From: Nitratireductor sp.
Lineage (GTDB): Bacteria > Pseudomonadota > Alphaproteobacteria > Rhizobiales > Rhizobiaceae
Assembly: GCA_020637805.1 (NCBI GenBank)
Contig: JACKJU010000006.1
Location: forward strand, 135,001-199,000
Reading direction: 5' to 3'
DNA length: 64,000 nt
Below, in pieces: positions 1 to 12,803 of this stretch. Position 1 is the first letter of the stretch, and each line of letters opens with the position of its first letter. The translations under genes were made by a program, and so were the position numbers. The notes under the pieces were generated by a model, which was not told the DNA's origin, ran no database searches, and saw only the letters and a list, made by a program, of their open reading frames with translations.

Positions 1-2785
<2,785 letters not shown>

Positions 2786-2887
2786 TTACCCATGCCCATT
2801 TTGTCTGAAGTCCGGCTCTGCCGGCTTCGGATATGGCAACATCACCTTCGAAAGAAGGTTAGAAAGACCAGATACATGCATTTCGCC

Positions 2888-3006
2888 GACCTGGTGGTTA
2901 TTGCGAGGTGGCTGCACCCGATCCCATTCCGAACTCGGTCGTGAAACGCCTCTGCGCCAATGGTACTTTGTCTTAAGGCACGGGAGAGTAGGTCGCTGCC
3001 AGGTCT
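2888..3006 (+). rRNA. rrf: 5S ribosomal RNA
   Basis: Matches the alphaproteobacterial 5S pattern, starting GACCTGGTGG, with the conserved CCCGATCCCATTCCGAACTCGG core and ending CCAGGTC, which pairs with the 5' end. About 100 bases downstream of 23S. The mature RNA is flanked by a perfect 9-bp inverted repeat, CATGCATTT (2875-2883) and AAATGCATG (3010-3018), which extends the terminal stem and probably guides processing of the precursor. Confidence 0.95.
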
Positions 3007-3069
3007 GCCAAATGCATGTTTTCGTTAGTTTCACGAGGTTCTTCTCTTTCGGTGTTCCGGATATCAAGG

Positions 3070-3102
3070 GCCGTCTGCCAGTACTTGGCCGGCGGCTTTT
3101 TT
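3070..3102 (+). terminator. Rho-independent terminator or attenuator after 5S rRNA
   Basis: GCCGTCTGCCA (3070-3080) pairs with TGGCCGGCGGC (3086-3096) with one mismatch and one wobble, followed by six T residues. It lies between 5S and tRNA-fMet, so it either ends the rRNA transcript or partly attenuates it before the tRNA. Confidence 0.7.
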
Positions 3103-3227
3103 GTTTCCGGCTTTCTTCTGGCGCTTTTCGCCGATTGCCATGCAATTGACATTGCGCCGTGTGCCTGCCTTGCGGCAGGCCTAGTGTGAACGTTGCATTC
3201 GCCCAACAATGGCGATTGCTTCATTGG

Positions 3228-3305
<78 letters not shown>

Positions 3306-3333
3306 ACACATACCTGATTTGATTATTCCAAAC

Positions 3334-3358
3334 AGCCCGCCGTCAAGGCGGGCTTTTT
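3334..3358 (+). terminator. Rho-independent terminator after tRNA-fMet
   Basis: Perfect 8-bp stem AGCCCGCC (3334-3341) / GGCGGGCT (3347-3354) with loop GTCAA and a T-run directly after. It ends the rRNA operon transcript. Confidence 0.88.
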
Positions 3359-3518
3359 GCGTTTCAGTGCTTCGCCGAGAAGAACTGTTCACAAGATGGA
3401 ATCGCACTGCTTTCCTCAGGCGCGAATGGTCGCAGGCCGTTATTTGCCATCATATTGCATTGTATGAATATAAATCAGGCTGCATCATCCCGCTTGAATC
3501 ATCAAGCAGGAGGTGAGC

Positions 3519-4871
3519 ATGGCGGAGCCGGGGAAAATTCTGTTGCGTGGCCTGATGGTGGCCGTGCCTGCAGCAATCGGGGTCGCGGCGATTTTGTATG
3601 CCGGGAAACTCAAGAGCCTGCCCGAACCAGCTGCAAGTAACCGTCCTCCGGCGCTGGTCCGTGTCATCACAGTTGCACCGATTGATTTGGTGCCCAGTGT
3701 TTCGGGCTACGGCACAGTAGCGCCGGTGCGTGAATGGCGTGCGGTTGCCCGTGTAGAGGGCGAAATACGCCAAATCGCCCAGCCACTTGCTGCCGGAGAC
3801 ATCGTATCAGCGGATACACTTCTCTTTTCGATCGATGACAGCGATCTGAAGCTAAGCCTGGCCAATATCGAGGCCCAGATATCTGCCTCAAGTGTCAAGG
3901 ACGAAACCGTTGAAGCCAGCCTTGAACTTGCACGTTCAGATCTTTCGCTTGTGCAGGAGGACCTGGAACGCCAGCAGCGCCTGAACAAGCAGGGGGTCGT
4001 CACCCAAACTGCGCTGGAAGCTTCGCGGCGCCAGGAACTTGTTTCGCGGACAAAGGTCCAGGAGCTGGAGAATCAGCTCAAGCTCAATGCTGCGGAACGG
4101 GAAGTGTTGCTGACCCAGCGAGCAACGGTGGAGCGTTCGATCAGTTTTTCGCAGTTGCGCGCGCCCTATGAAATGCGGGTGACATCACTTGACGCCGACC
4201 TCGGCCAATACGTGAACCGGGGGCAGGTAATGCTGAGCGGAGAGGGAACCGAAGCCGTGGATATTTCGGCGCAGTTCCCGATCGGGCGCATCGGTCCGTT
4301 GCTACGGCTGGCTGGCGAAGGTGCCGAGGTTACGGATCTCAAGGCAAAGGTCAGTCTTCCGGTAGCCAATCATCCGGTCTTCTGGAAAGCGACGGTCGAG
4401 CGGATGGGCGATGCAATCGATCAGACCACGCAAAACGCTCCGGTTGTGGTGCGGATTGTCGATCCGCAAGGCCAGAGTGTTGCAGGTGAACGGCCGCCGC
4501 TTCGGCGCAACATGGTGGTTGAGGTGCAGCTTGTTGCGCCCAAGGTGCAGGCTATCGTCGTTCCGGCAGAAGCAGTGGCAGGCGGCACAGCACTGGTTGT
4601 TTCTGCCGAAGGCCAACTCGAGAAGCGCCCGGTGACAACCGGCTTCACATCTGGCGATCTGGCAGTGGTGACCAAGGGGCTTGAAGCGGGCGACAAACTG
4701 GTCGTAACCGATCCTTCGGTCGCCGTTCCCGGCATGTCGGTCAAACCGGTCGAAGACGAGGCACGCAAGGCGCAGATTGCGGCCGAGGCACTGGGACAGG
4801 CACCGGGTACGGCGAAGACAGGCACTGGCAAGGGTGGCGGCGCGGGCAAGTCGCAGGAGGTCGCGCAATGA
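3519..4871 (+). CDS. RND efflux system, periplasmic adaptor subunit
   Basis: Membrane fusion (HlyD/AcrA-type) subunit that links an inner-membrane RND pump to an outer-membrane channel. An N-terminal membrane anchor (about residues 10-30) is followed by a lipoyl-like half, a helical hairpin rich in Gln, Glu and Arg (about 115-210), the second lipoyl half and beta-barrel domains; the tail is Gly/Lys-rich. ATG at 3519 is preferred because AGGAGG (3508-3513) lies five bases before it; an upstream in-frame GTG at 3513 would overlap that site. Overlaps the pump gene by four bases (ATGA). No outer-membrane channel gene or regulator is adjacent. Substrate unknown. Confidence 0.9.
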   Translation: MAEPGKILLRGLMVAVPAAIGVAAILYAGKLKSLPEPAASNRPPALVRVITVAPIDLVPSVSGYGTVAPVREWRAVARVEGEIRQIAQPLAAGDIVSADTLLFSIDDSDLKLSLANIEAQISASSVKDETVEASLELARSDLSLVQEDLERQQRLNKQGVVTQTALEASRRQELVSRTKVQELENQLKLNAAEREVLLTQRATVERSISFSQLRAPYEMRVTSLDADLGQYVNRGQVMLSGEGTEAVDISAQFPIGRIGPLLRLAGEGAEVTDLKAKVSLPVANHPVFWKATVERMGDAIDQTTQNAPVVVRIVDPQGQSVAGERPPLRRNMVVEVQLVAPKVQAIVVPAEAVAGGTALVVSAEGQLEKRPVTTGFTSGDLAVVTKGLEAGDKLVVTDPSVAVPGMSVKPVEDEARKAQIAAEALGQAPGTAKTGTGKGGGAGKSQEVAQ

Positions 4872-7800
4872 TCAGCCTGTTCGCGGGCCACCGCACGGCG
4901 GCCAACATACTGATGCTTGCAATCCTGGGATTGGGACTTATGGCGCTGCCGACGCTGCAGCGCGATACGTTTCCACTGACCCCGCCTTCGGAGGTTTCCG
5001 TCCGGATCACCTATCCAGGGGCGGCACCCTCGGAGGTGGAAACCGGAATCTGCACGGTGGCCGATCCGTTGCTGATGAAGGTCGAGAACCTCGCCAAGCT
5101 GACATGCCTTTCGCGGGAGAATGCTGCCCAGATCACTGCCGAGATGATCGAGGGCGCGGACATGACGCGCTTCTACAACGATATCAAGGACGCGGTTGAC
5201 GGAATTTCGACATTTCCGGACAAGGCAGACGAGCCGGTTACGCAGATCGTCGAGCGTACGGCATCGGTCGCGTCAGTCGCAGTGACAGGACCCGAGGACC
5301 CTGCCGTACTCTATGCCTATGCGCAGGATCTGGCAGACCGGTTCAGGGCGGATCCGGCGATCTCGCTTGTGGATGTAAACGGGTTTTCGGACCGGGAGAT
5401 CTCGGTCGAGTTTGACCGCGCGGCTCTCGAACGGTTCGGACTCGACGCAAGTTCGGTTGGTGCCGCCCTGGCACGCTACAGCCTCGACATGCCTGCCGGC
5501 ACCCTGGAGGGCAGGGCGGGCGATGTTGCAATCCGTTTCCTTGGCGAAAAGCGAACACCGGCGGAGCTGGCAAAGATCACGCTCAAGGGATCGGCCGCCG
5601 GCGGCGAGGTGCGGCTGGGCGACGTCGCAACAATCCGCGAAGGTTTTGCCGATCCGGCGCAAGCTACCTATTTCGGGCGAAAGCGTGCTGCCATCGTTTC
5701 CGTATCGAAGACAGCTTCGCAGGATGCATTGAAGGTAAAGGCGGCACTAGATCGCAAGCTGGCGCAAGCCCAAGCCGATGCGCCCGGAAACATTGAACTG
5801 ACCATTTCGCAGGATTCGACTTCCAACATTGTCGAGAGGCTCCGGATCATCGGGTCGAACGGCGTGCAGGGGTTGATCCTGGTTCTGATCGTGATGTGGC
5901 TTTTCTTCGGGCTGCGCATGTCCTTTTGGGTGGCGATGGGCCTGCCTGTAAGCTTCCTGGGTGCGGTCTTCGCCATGCAACTGCTGGGTTACACCGTAAA
6001 CATGATGACGATGGTCGCGCTGCTCGTGGCGATCGGTCTCCTGATGGATGATGCGATCGTGATTTCGGAGAATATCGTGCGTCACCGCCAGGCAGGTGAA
6101 CCGGCGCATGTTGCAGCGGTAAAGGGCGTGAAACAGGTCGGGCCCGGCGTTTTCGCTTCCTTCCTCACCACGGCAATGGTGATCGGCCCCCTGAGCTTTC
6201 TGACCGGCAATATCGGGGCGCTCTTAAAATACATTCCGATCGTTCTCCTGATTACCCTAACGGTCAGCCTGATCGAGGCATTCCTGATCCTGCCTTCCCA
6301 CATGCGCCATTCTCTTGACAGGGACATGGAGCCGGGACGGATCGGCCGGATGGTGAACGGGGCCTTTGACCGGCTCCGCGACCGTGTGATTGTACCGATG
6401 GCCGATTTTGCGTTGCGCTGGCGCTACTTGACCGTGGGCGTGGCCATCCTGCTCGTGGCGCTTTCAGTCGCCCCGTTTACGGGTGGTTTCATCAAGTTTC
6501 AGAGCTTTCCGACCCTTGAATCCGACACGGTCGAGGCGCGGCTTCTGCTGACCGAAGGCTCGCCCCTCGACCGCACCGAGGCCCGTGTGGCGAAGGTGGT
6601 CAATGCGCTTGAAAAGCTCAACGAGGAACTGACACCCGAGCAGCCTGAGGGGCAGCAACTGGTTCGAAGCTTTACGATAACCTACAGCTCCAATGCAGAC
6701 AGTCCAACTTCAGGGCCGAACATGGCGACGGTGAGCGCAGCACTTCTCCCGGCAGGTACGCGCACGACGAGTGTCGGTGCAGTGCTCGACGGGTGGAAGA
6801 AAGGCGTAGGCCAGATGCCGGACATGGCCGCCTTCCGGATCACGGACAAGGAGCGCGGTGCAGGTGGAAAGCCGATCGATCTTCTGGTCAAGGGAGCGGA
6901 CCTCGACGAACTCGCCATCACTTCCCGCGAGTTGCGCAGATTCTTCCGCGGCTTCAACGGTGTACGCGATGTGACCTTCGACCTGCAGCCGGGCAAACCC
7001 GAGCTTGTCGTGCGGATCAAGCCCGCTGCGGCGAACCTTCTTGGTGTGACGCCGATCGCGCTTGCCTCAGAATTGCGCTCTGCATTCCGTGGGGACACTG
7101 CAGTCAGCTTTGCCGATTCATTTGGCCAAGTTGATGTTGTTGCCCGGCTTTCAGCTAGCGAGCGGCGCGACATTGCAGACGTCCTCGCCTTGCGTGTACC
7201 CGGCGCGAATGGTGCGCTGGTCCCGCTTTCTGCCGTCGCGGATGTGACCCAGACCCGCGGCTTCAGCACGATCACTCACGTGGATGGTATCCGTGCCGTT
7301 TCGGTTCAGGGAACCATCGACCCCGCGGTCGCCAATTCACGTGAACTGATGGCGGCGATGCGTGCCGACTACCTTCCAGATCTGGCGGCAAAACGCCCCG
7401 GCGTGAAGGTTGTCGTGTTGGGAGAGGAAGAGGATACGGCGACCACTGGCGCTTCGCTTGTGCGCTACATGACCGCCGGTGCGCTGGGAGTTTACTTGCT
7501 GCTTGCATTCTACATGTCGAGCTTCATCCGGCCCGTGGCGGTGATTGCAGCGGTACCGCTCAGCCTGGTCGGCGTGATGTGGGGACACATGTTGCTCGGG
7601 CTGCAGATTTCCTTGCCGAGCCTTGTCGGTCTCGCCACGCTGGCAGGAGTGGTCGTGAACAACTCGATCCTGCTCGACGCCTTCATTGGCGAAAGGCGCG
7701 CTGCGGGCGCAAGCATGCTGGAAGCCGGACGCGAAGCAGTGCGCGACAGGTTCCGCGCCATCTTCCTCACCTCGCTGACTACGGTCGTGGGTCTTGGACC

Positions 7801-7984
7801 GCTTCTTTTTGAACAGAGCACGCAGGCGCAGTTCTTGCGGCCCATCGTTGCGAGCCTCGCCTTCGGCCTCAGCGCTGCAACGATCCTGTCGCTTTTCGTT
7901 ACGCCTGCAATTTTGCTGATACTGGAAGATTTCGGAGTGCGGCTCATCCGTCATGAAGAGGCCGAAGCTGTCGAATCGTCCTGA
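4868..7984 (+). CDS. RND efflux transporter permease
   Basis: Proton-driven inner-membrane pump of the AcrB/MexF (HAE) superfamily, 1038 residues, the usual length. The N-terminus is a membrane helix (about 10-30), followed by a large periplasmic porter domain, a block of helices (about 335-480) containing the charged motif GLLMDDAIVISENIVRH with the paired Asp residues of the proton relay, a second periplasmic domain, and a final helix block from about 860. Translationally coupled to the adaptor gene by a 4-base overlap. Closest in style to the poorly characterised alphaproteobacterial RND pumps rather than AcrB; substrate cannot be read from sequence. Confidence 0.93.
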   Translation: MISLFAGHRTAANILMLAILGLGLMALPTLQRDTFPLTPPSEVSVRITYPGAAPSEVETGICTVADPLLMKVENLAKLTCLSRENAAQITAEMIEGADMTRFYNDIKDAVDGISTFPDKADEPVTQIVERTASVASVAVTGPEDPAVLYAYAQDLADRFRADPAISLVDVNGFSDREISVEFDRAALERFGLDASSVGAALARYSLDMPAGTLEGRAGDVAIRFLGEKRTPAELAKITLKGSAAGGEVRLGDVATIREGFADPAQATYFGRKRAAIVSVSKTASQDALKVKAALDRKLAQAQADAPGNIELTISQDSTSNIVERLRIIGSNGVQGLILVLIVMWLFFGLRMSFWVAMGLPVSFLGAVFAMQLLGYTVNMMTMVALLVAIGLLMDDAIVISENIVRHRQAGEPAHVAAVKGVKQVGPGVFASFLTTAMVIGPLSFLTGNIGALLKYIPIVLLITLTVSLIEAFLILPSHMRHSLDRDMEPGRIGRMVNGAFDRLRDRVIVPMADFALRWRYLTVGVAILLVALSVAPFTGGFIKFQSFPTLESDTVEARLLLTEGSPLDRTEARVAKVVNALEKLNEELTPEQPEGQQLVRSFTITYSSNADSPTSGPNMATVSAALLPAGTRTTSVGAVLDGWKKGVGQMPDMAAFRITDKERGAGGKPIDLLVKGADLDELAITSRELRRFFRGFNGVRDVTFDLQPGKPELVVRIKPAAANLLGVTPIALASELRSAFRGDTAVSFADSFGQVDVVARLSASERRDIADVLALRVPGANGALVPLSAVADVTQTRGFSTITHVDGIRAVSVQGTIDPAVANSRELMAAMRADYLPDLAAKRPGVKVVVLGEEEDTATTGASLVRYMTAGALGVYLLLAFYMSSFIRPVAVIAAVPLSLVGVMWGHMLLGLQISLPSLVGLATLAGVVVNNSILLDAFIGERRAAGASMLEAGREAVRDRFRAIFLTSLTTVVGLGPLLFEQSTQAQFLRPIVASLAFGLSAATILSLFVTPAILLILEDFGVRLIRHEEAEAVESS

Positions 7985-8094
7985 ATGCCAGGGTTCCGGC
8001 AGTGCTGCCCCGGCCCGGGTGTGCAGGCGAACAAAATGCAGTTGCGATTGCCTCACGCATTGGCCTTTGAGCGCAAAGATGTTCTGATGCGGGC

Positions 8095-9129
8095 ATGAAA
8101 AGCAGGATAAGTGCATTCTACGACCCGGTTCAGGCCAGGCATGACCCGAAATTCTTTCTTGTACGCGGCAGACCTGCGCAGAGCACGGAGCAGCCGGAAA
8201 GGGCGGCGCGCCTCATGCGGGCGCTCGAACGGCTGGACATACCGGTACTGCCGGCCCGCGACTTTGGTGCGGGACCGCGCGCTGCAGTCCATACGCCGGA
8301 ATATCTCTCCTTTCTGAAATCGGCCCATTCAGAATGGCAGGACCTACCGGGAGAACCGTCGCCAGAAGTCATCGCCAATATTCATCCGCTGCGTCATCCA
8401 GCCACCTACCCGAAGAGTATCGTGGGACGCGCAGGCTGGCATATGGCCGATACCGCCTGTCCCATCGGAGAACATACATTCGAGGCAGCCTGTGCGTCTG
8501 CCAACACGGCGGTAACGGCTGCCGACATGCTCTTGAACGGAGAACGGCAAGCCTATGCACTTTGCCGTCCGCCTGGCCACCACGCTTTTTCCGACATGGC
8601 GGGCGGTTTCTGCTTTCTCAACAATTCAGCCATTGCGGCGCAATTTCTGCGGTCGCAGCACGAGCGGGTAGTGACCCTCGATATCGACGTTCACCACGGC
8701 AATGGCACGCAGGGCATATTCTATCGTCGAAACGACGTGCTTGCGGTGTCGATCCATTGCGATCCCGCGCACTACTATCCATTCGTATGGGGGCATGCAT
8801 GCGAGCGCGGCGAGGGGGATGGAGAAGGATACAATCTGAACATTCCGCTGCCGCCGGATTCGCCGGACGGCGCGTTCCTGCAGGCGCTTGAAACGGCAAA
8901 GGCCGCGATCTCGACCTTTGCGCCCACCGCGCTGGTCGTGGCGCTCGGCCTCGATGCCTCCGAACACGATCCGTTAAGGGGGCTGGCGGTTACTACGCCG
9001 GGTTTCGAAAAAATAGGCCGTTCGATTGCGTCGCTTGGCCTGCCGACTGTCCATGTTCAGGAGGGCGGCTATCTTTCGGACATTCTTACCGACAATCTGG
9101 AAGCCTATCTCAAGGGCGCGCTCGCCTGA
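8095..9129 (+). CDS. Acetylpolyamine aminohydrolase / histone deacetylase family
   Basis: Zinc amidohydrolase of the arginase/deacetylase fold that removes acetyl groups from acetylpolyamines or related amides. 344 residues. The catalytic set is complete: tandem His162-His163 in RPPGHHA, zinc ligands Asp198 and His200 in DIDVHHGNG and Asp287 in LGLDASEHDP, and Tyr326 in EGGYL. The spacing matches the Mycoplana ramosa acetylpolyamine amidohydrolase to within three or four residues. Stands alone after the RND genes; the polyamine biosynthetic pair at 51.7-54.2 kb is a plausible metabolic partner. A broader deacetylase role cannot be excluded. Confidence 0.88.
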   Translation: MKSRISAFYDPVQARHDPKFFLVRGRPAQSTEQPERAARLMRALERLDIPVLPARDFGAGPRAAVHTPEYLSFLKSAHSEWQDLPGEPSPEVIANIHPLRHPATYPKSIVGRAGWHMADTACPIGEHTFEAACASANTAVTAADMLLNGERQAYALCRPPGHHAFSDMAGGFCFLNNSAIAAQFLRSQHERVVTLDIDVHHGNGTQGIFYRRNDVLAVSIHCDPAHYYPFVWGHACERGEGDGEGYNLNIPLPPDSPDGAFLQALETAKAAISTFAPTALVVALGLDASEHDPLRGLAVTTPGFEKIGRSIASLGLPTVHVQEGGYLSDILTDNLEAYLKGALA

Positions 9130-9176
9130 GAGGGATTCTCCCTCCGTGGCGGCGCAATTCTCACACAGCGATGGCA

Positions 9177-9197
9177 CCTGGCATGCCGCATGCCAGG
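9177..9197. other. Perfect hairpin between convergent genes
   Basis: CCTGGCATG (9177-9185) and CATGCCAGG (9189-9197) form a 9-bp inverted repeat in the gap between two convergent genes. No T-run follows on either strand, so termination is possible but not typical. Confidence 0.4.
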
Positions 9198-9215
9198 CAA
9201 AGAGGCCTTGACCGC

Positions 9216-10466
9216 CTACTTGAGAAGTCGAACCTGTTGCGGAGTGCTGTTCGACGTGGAGCCAATGTCTGCTCCCGAGAAGTTCCAGTTGGCCGAGTTG
9301 ATTATCATCGTATTCACGACAAGCGTCGTGTTGCTGGCATTTACGTTGGTCGTCGAATTGTAGGTCACGTCGCGGTTTGGCAGGTAGATGAGTCCCTCGA
9401 GATGTTCGCCCTTCGAGCCGTTGAAGATGTATTGCCGCTTGTTCGCGTTGTTGGCGGCGTCGCTTGTCTTCTCGAACATCAGGACACCCTTGTAGGCGCC
9501 AGCCGAAGGAGCCGTTGCATTCATCGTCAGTCCCCCGTTCACGCGCATTTCACTGCCGGTATCGGGGAAGTAGAAGGTAACTCCCTGCGCATTGATGACC
9601 GATCCGTCGTTGATGATCATGGTTCCCTTGATGATGTGCAGTCCGGGCTTGAACGTGATCTGGGACTGCCCGTTAAAGGTTGTCCAGCAATGGACACCGG
9701 GATCGAGACTATGGGAACCAGGATTGTAGGCACCCTGCGTAGTGCAATTGGAGGGTACGGAAGGTTCTGTCAACGTACCGGCATAGGGATCGCTTTCCAC
9801 ATTGCATCCGGTTTCGAGGCTGCTGATGTAGCCACCGTTCTTTATGTACTGTGTGCCGTTAACACAGAGTTTCTTAAGGTTCAGACTGGATCCGGAGTTC
9901 ATGATGAATGCCGGGTTTTGCACGGAATGCACATGAATCTCACAGTTGGGAGCGCTAACATCTGCGCCCGAATTGACCAAAAGGGCCTGATTGTTGTCGC
10001 CGAGAACATGGATGCATGCCTTGTTGCCCGCATCCGCGCTGGAACCGAAATAGGCCGCTGCCGAAACGCCAGCCTGAAGCGGACCGGGAATGAAATAGCC
10101 GCTGATAAGTAGAGGAACATCCGCCTCTGCCGTTCCGGCGACGGTATTGCCGTCGACGATGGAGAATTCGGACCTTGCCGCCTGCAGGTAGGTGTCACCG
10201 AGGGCGATGTGGGCATCGAAATAATCCTGCGCAGCCTGCTTCTTGTGATCGTCGTCACCTGCCTGGGATGCTCCGGCAAGCACCGATGCGTCGATTATCT
10301 CCTGAAGCCTTGAAGCGTGCTGATGCTGATTTGAATAGTCCACAGCCACGCCCGCAGCAGTAAAGAGTGCGGCAGCGGCAATGGCGAAAATGGCGGCAAA
10401 GTTGCCCGATTCCGAGATCGCGAACCGGCGGGTGAACTTGCGGAGCAAAATGGCTGTCTTCTTCAT
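9216..10466 (-). CDS. TadG-like (TadE/TadG family) secreted protein
   Basis: Predicted envelope protein, 416 residues. An N-terminal basic stretch and hydrophobic segment (about 20-45, beginning SESGNFAAIFAIAAAALFTAAGVAVDYSN with the family ESGN motif) match the TadE/TadG pseudopilin-like leader of Flp pilus assembly. The rest is a long Asn-, Gly- and Ser-rich, beta-strand-rich region with repeated IIND/ITFK/VNGG-like units suggesting a right-handed beta-helix, and no von Willebrand domain is evident. No other tad genes are nearby, so it is an orphan whose role in pili is uncertain. Confidence 0.75.
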   Translation of the reverse strand: MKKTAILLRKFTRRFAISESGNFAAIFAIAAAALFTAAGVAVDYSNQHQHASRLQEIIDASVLAGASQAGDDDHKKQAAQDYFDAHIALGDTYLQAARSEFSIVDGNTVAGTAEADVPLLISGYFIPGPLQAGVSAAAYFGSSADAGNKACIHVLGDNNQALLVNSGADVSAPNCEIHVHSVQNPAFIMNSGSSLNLKKLCVNGTQYIKNGGYISSLETGCNVESDPYAGTLTEPSVPSNCTTQGAYNPGSHSLDPGVHCWTTFNGQSQITFKPGLHIIKGTMIINDGSVINAQGVTFYFPDTGSEMRVNGGLTMNATAPSAGAYKGVLMFEKTSDAANNANKRQYIFNGSKGEHLEGLIYLPNRDVTYNSTTNVNASNTTLVVNTMIINSANWNFSGADIGSTSNSTPQQVRLLK

Positions 10467-10706
10467 TGTCTCTCATGTGGGCTAATTCGGACCGGCGGAT
10501 GAAACCATTGTTTGCTTAACGGAATCACAACTTCCGATTTTCTGCGTGTGCGTTGGTTAACCCGCCCTGAAGGCCGCGCCACCAATTTTAGCGACAGTAG
10601 GCAAGCCGGTGCGATGACGTTGATTGCAAGAGCAGTACCGTCTGCCAGAAGCGATCTTGCAAAATTGCGCTGGCAGTCCCGGCCACGGCGAAGTAAACCC
10701 GTCCCC

Positions 10707-11207
10707 ATGCAGAAACTGGCTGACATGCTCTACAAAATTACGCTTGCCCTTTGCATTGTCCTGTTTGCGATCATGTTTGCGGGCCAGGTGACGATCGTTC
10801 TCATGCGCTACGTCATGCATGTCGGATTTCTGGAACTTCAGGACGCCGTGATCTACTCGTTTTCCTGTCTTGTCGTGCTCACGATCCCGCTTGCCATGCG
10901 AAACAACCGGCATGTCCGCGTCGACATCATGCGTAGCGACATGAGCGAACATGCCGCCCGGCGGCTAGACAAGCTCGGGCATGTCATCTTCACGATTCCG
11001 GTGTTTGCGCTCATTGCGCGCGACGGATGGCCATTGATCTCCTCTTCCTGGGCGATTGCCGAAGGCTCTCGCGAGACCGGCGGACTGCCGGGTCTGTTCC
11101 TGGTCAAGGCAACACTTCTCGTAATGTGTGCACTCATCCTCATCCAGGCAGTTGCCGAACTTATCGCAGGCGGGCGTACTTCGTCCGGTCATGGAGATCC
11201 TTCGTGA
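10707..11207 (+). CDS. TRAP transporter small permease (system 1)
   Basis: DctQ-type four-helix membrane subunit of a tripartite periplasmic transporter. From the ATG at 10707 the protein is 166 residues, the usual size, beginning MQKLADMLYKITLALCIVLF with the first helix immediately after. An in-frame ATG at 10614 would add 31 residues without membrane character, and neither start has a strong ribosome site, so the start is moderately certain. It overlaps the large-permease gene by four bases. The 240-base gap upstream, divergent from the TadG-like gene, should hold the promoter; no clear box was recognised. Confidence 0.87.
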   Translation: MQKLADMLYKITLALCIVLFAIMFAGQVTIVLMRYVMHVGFLELQDAVIYSFSCLVVLTIPLAMRNNRHVRVDIMRSDMSEHAARRLDKLGHVIFTIPVFALIARDGWPLISSSWAIAEGSRETGGLPGLFLVKATLLVMCALILIQAVAELIAGGRTSSGHGDPS

Positions 11208-12769
11208 CCGTAGACACCATCTGGGTCATCATCCTTGCGATAAGCCTGCTTGCCGGAATTCTGACCGGCCTGCCGGTGATCTTCGTGATTTCCGGCGTTC
11301 CGGTGGTGATCGGGCTGGTGGCTTCGCTCTTCGGCCATTTCGACCTGACCTTCTTTCAGGCAGCACCGCAGCGCATTTTCGGGGTGATGGAAAACCGCCT
11401 GCTGATCGCGGTGCCGCTGTTCGTGATGATGGGGGTGCTTCTCGATCGCTCCAGACAGGCAGAGCGGATGCTGACGAACATCAACCGCCTGTTCGGCTCC
11501 AGCCGAACCGGTCTGGCGCTGTCGGTCCTGTTCATTTCAACACTGATTGCCGCGTCGACGGGGATCATAGGGGCGACCATCGTTGCGCTCGGGACGATCA
11601 GCCTGCCGACCCTGCTCAAGGCTGGCATCGACCGGCGGACGGCGAGCGGTCTCATCTGTGCCAGCGGTACGCTTGGCCAGATAATCCCGCCTTCCATAGT
11701 TTTGATATTGCTGGGTGACCAGGTTTCGAACGCGTATATCGAGGCGCAGCAAGAGGCCGGGAATTTCGCGCCGGACACCGTTACAGTTGGCGATTTGTTT
11801 GCCGGTGCGCTGCTTCCCGGTCTGCTGCTTGTGCTGCTCTACGGCATCTATGTCGTGTTCCGGCTGCGTTCATCTCCCGGCGAGACCAAGCAGGTAAAGC
11901 CAATCGAGCGCCATGAAATCGGCGACCTGCTGAACGGCATTGTGCCCAGCCTCTTGCTGATCTTCTCGGTGCTGGGCTCCATCCTGGTCGGGGTAGCCAC
12001 ACCAACCGAGGCGGCAGGTGTGGGCGTTGCTGGCACCATCCTGATTGCTGCCGGCCAGGTTTCGCCGGTCAGTGCGCGCACTGCCATGGCCACCGGGGCG
12101 CTGGCTATACTGATGTTGTTTGCCAGCATTGCGGGCGTGATCCATGTCGATTTCAGCAGTGGCAACCTCGAACCAACGGCGGAAACGATTGTCACGAGCC
12201 TGCTCGTGCTTTCCCTGCTGCTGGCGCTTGCTTGGCATGCGTTCGTGATACTGCGAGCCGGGATACTGATGCCTGCGGTCGTGGAAACACTGACAGTTTC
12301 GGGAATGATCTTCGGCATCGTCATTGCCGCAAGCATCCTGTCGCTGGTCTTTCGCGGTTTCGAGGGCGACGAACTCGTTGCCCATCTGCTGAACGGCGTT
12401 CCAGGCGGTCCTTACGGCATGCTTGCAGCCACCATGCTCGTGATCTTCCTGATGGGGTTCATCCTCGAGTTCGTGGAGATCATCTTCATCGTGATCCCCA
12501 TCGTCGGGCCGGTAATCCTGCAATCGCCCGATATCAGCCCGGTCTGGTTTGCGGTGATGATCGCGATGAACCTGCAGACGTCCTTCCTGACGCCGCCCTT
12601 CGGCTTCGCGCTGTTCTATTTCCGGTCGGTTGCGCCTCCCGACATCACGACGGCGACGATCTATCGCGCCATTTTGCCGTTTGTCATCATACAGCTTGTC
12701 GCGATAGGATTTCTGGCAATGGTGCCGTCGCTTGCGACGTGGTTGCCGTCCATGCTTTTCAGCGGCTGA
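11204..12769 (+). CDS. TRAP transporter large permease (system 1)
   Basis: DctM-type subunit, the ion-coupled channel of the TRAP transporter. The GTG at 11204 is chosen because GGAG (11193-11196) precedes it by seven bases and the upstream gene ends inside it (GTGA overlap); the open frame runs further upstream but is then non-hydrophobic. The 521-residue product is longer than the usual 425-430 because of extra helices in its middle (about residues 285-375). Conserved motifs include SGTLGQIIPPSIVLILLGD and the second-half TSFLTPPFGFALFYFR. Confidence 0.92.
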   Translation: MTVDTIWVIILAISLLAGILTGLPVIFVISGVPVVIGLVASLFGHFDLTFFQAAPQRIFGVMENRLLIAVPLFVMMGVLLDRSRQAERMLTNINRLFGSSRTGLALSVLFISTLIAASTGIIGATIVALGTISLPTLLKAGIDRRTASGLICASGTLGQIIPPSIVLILLGDQVSNAYIEAQQEAGNFAPDTVTVGDLFAGALLPGLLLVLLYGIYVVFRLRSSPGETKQVKPIERHEIGDLLNGIVPSLLLIFSVLGSILVGVATPTEAAGVGVAGTILIAAGQVSPVSARTAMATGALAILMLFASIAGVIHVDFSSGNLEPTAETIVTSLLVLSLLLALAWHAFVILRAGILMPAVVETLTVSGMIFGIVIAASILSLVFRGFEGDELVAHLLNGVPGGPYGMLAATMLVIFLMGFILEFVEIIFIVIPIVGPVILQSPDISPVWFAVMIAMNLQTSFLTPPFGFALFYFRSVAPPDITTATIYRAILPFVIIQLVAIGFLAMVPSLATWLPSMLFSG

Positions 12770-12803
12770 TTTCCGGCCGCCCGTCTCCAAAGGAGGATAT
12801 TTC

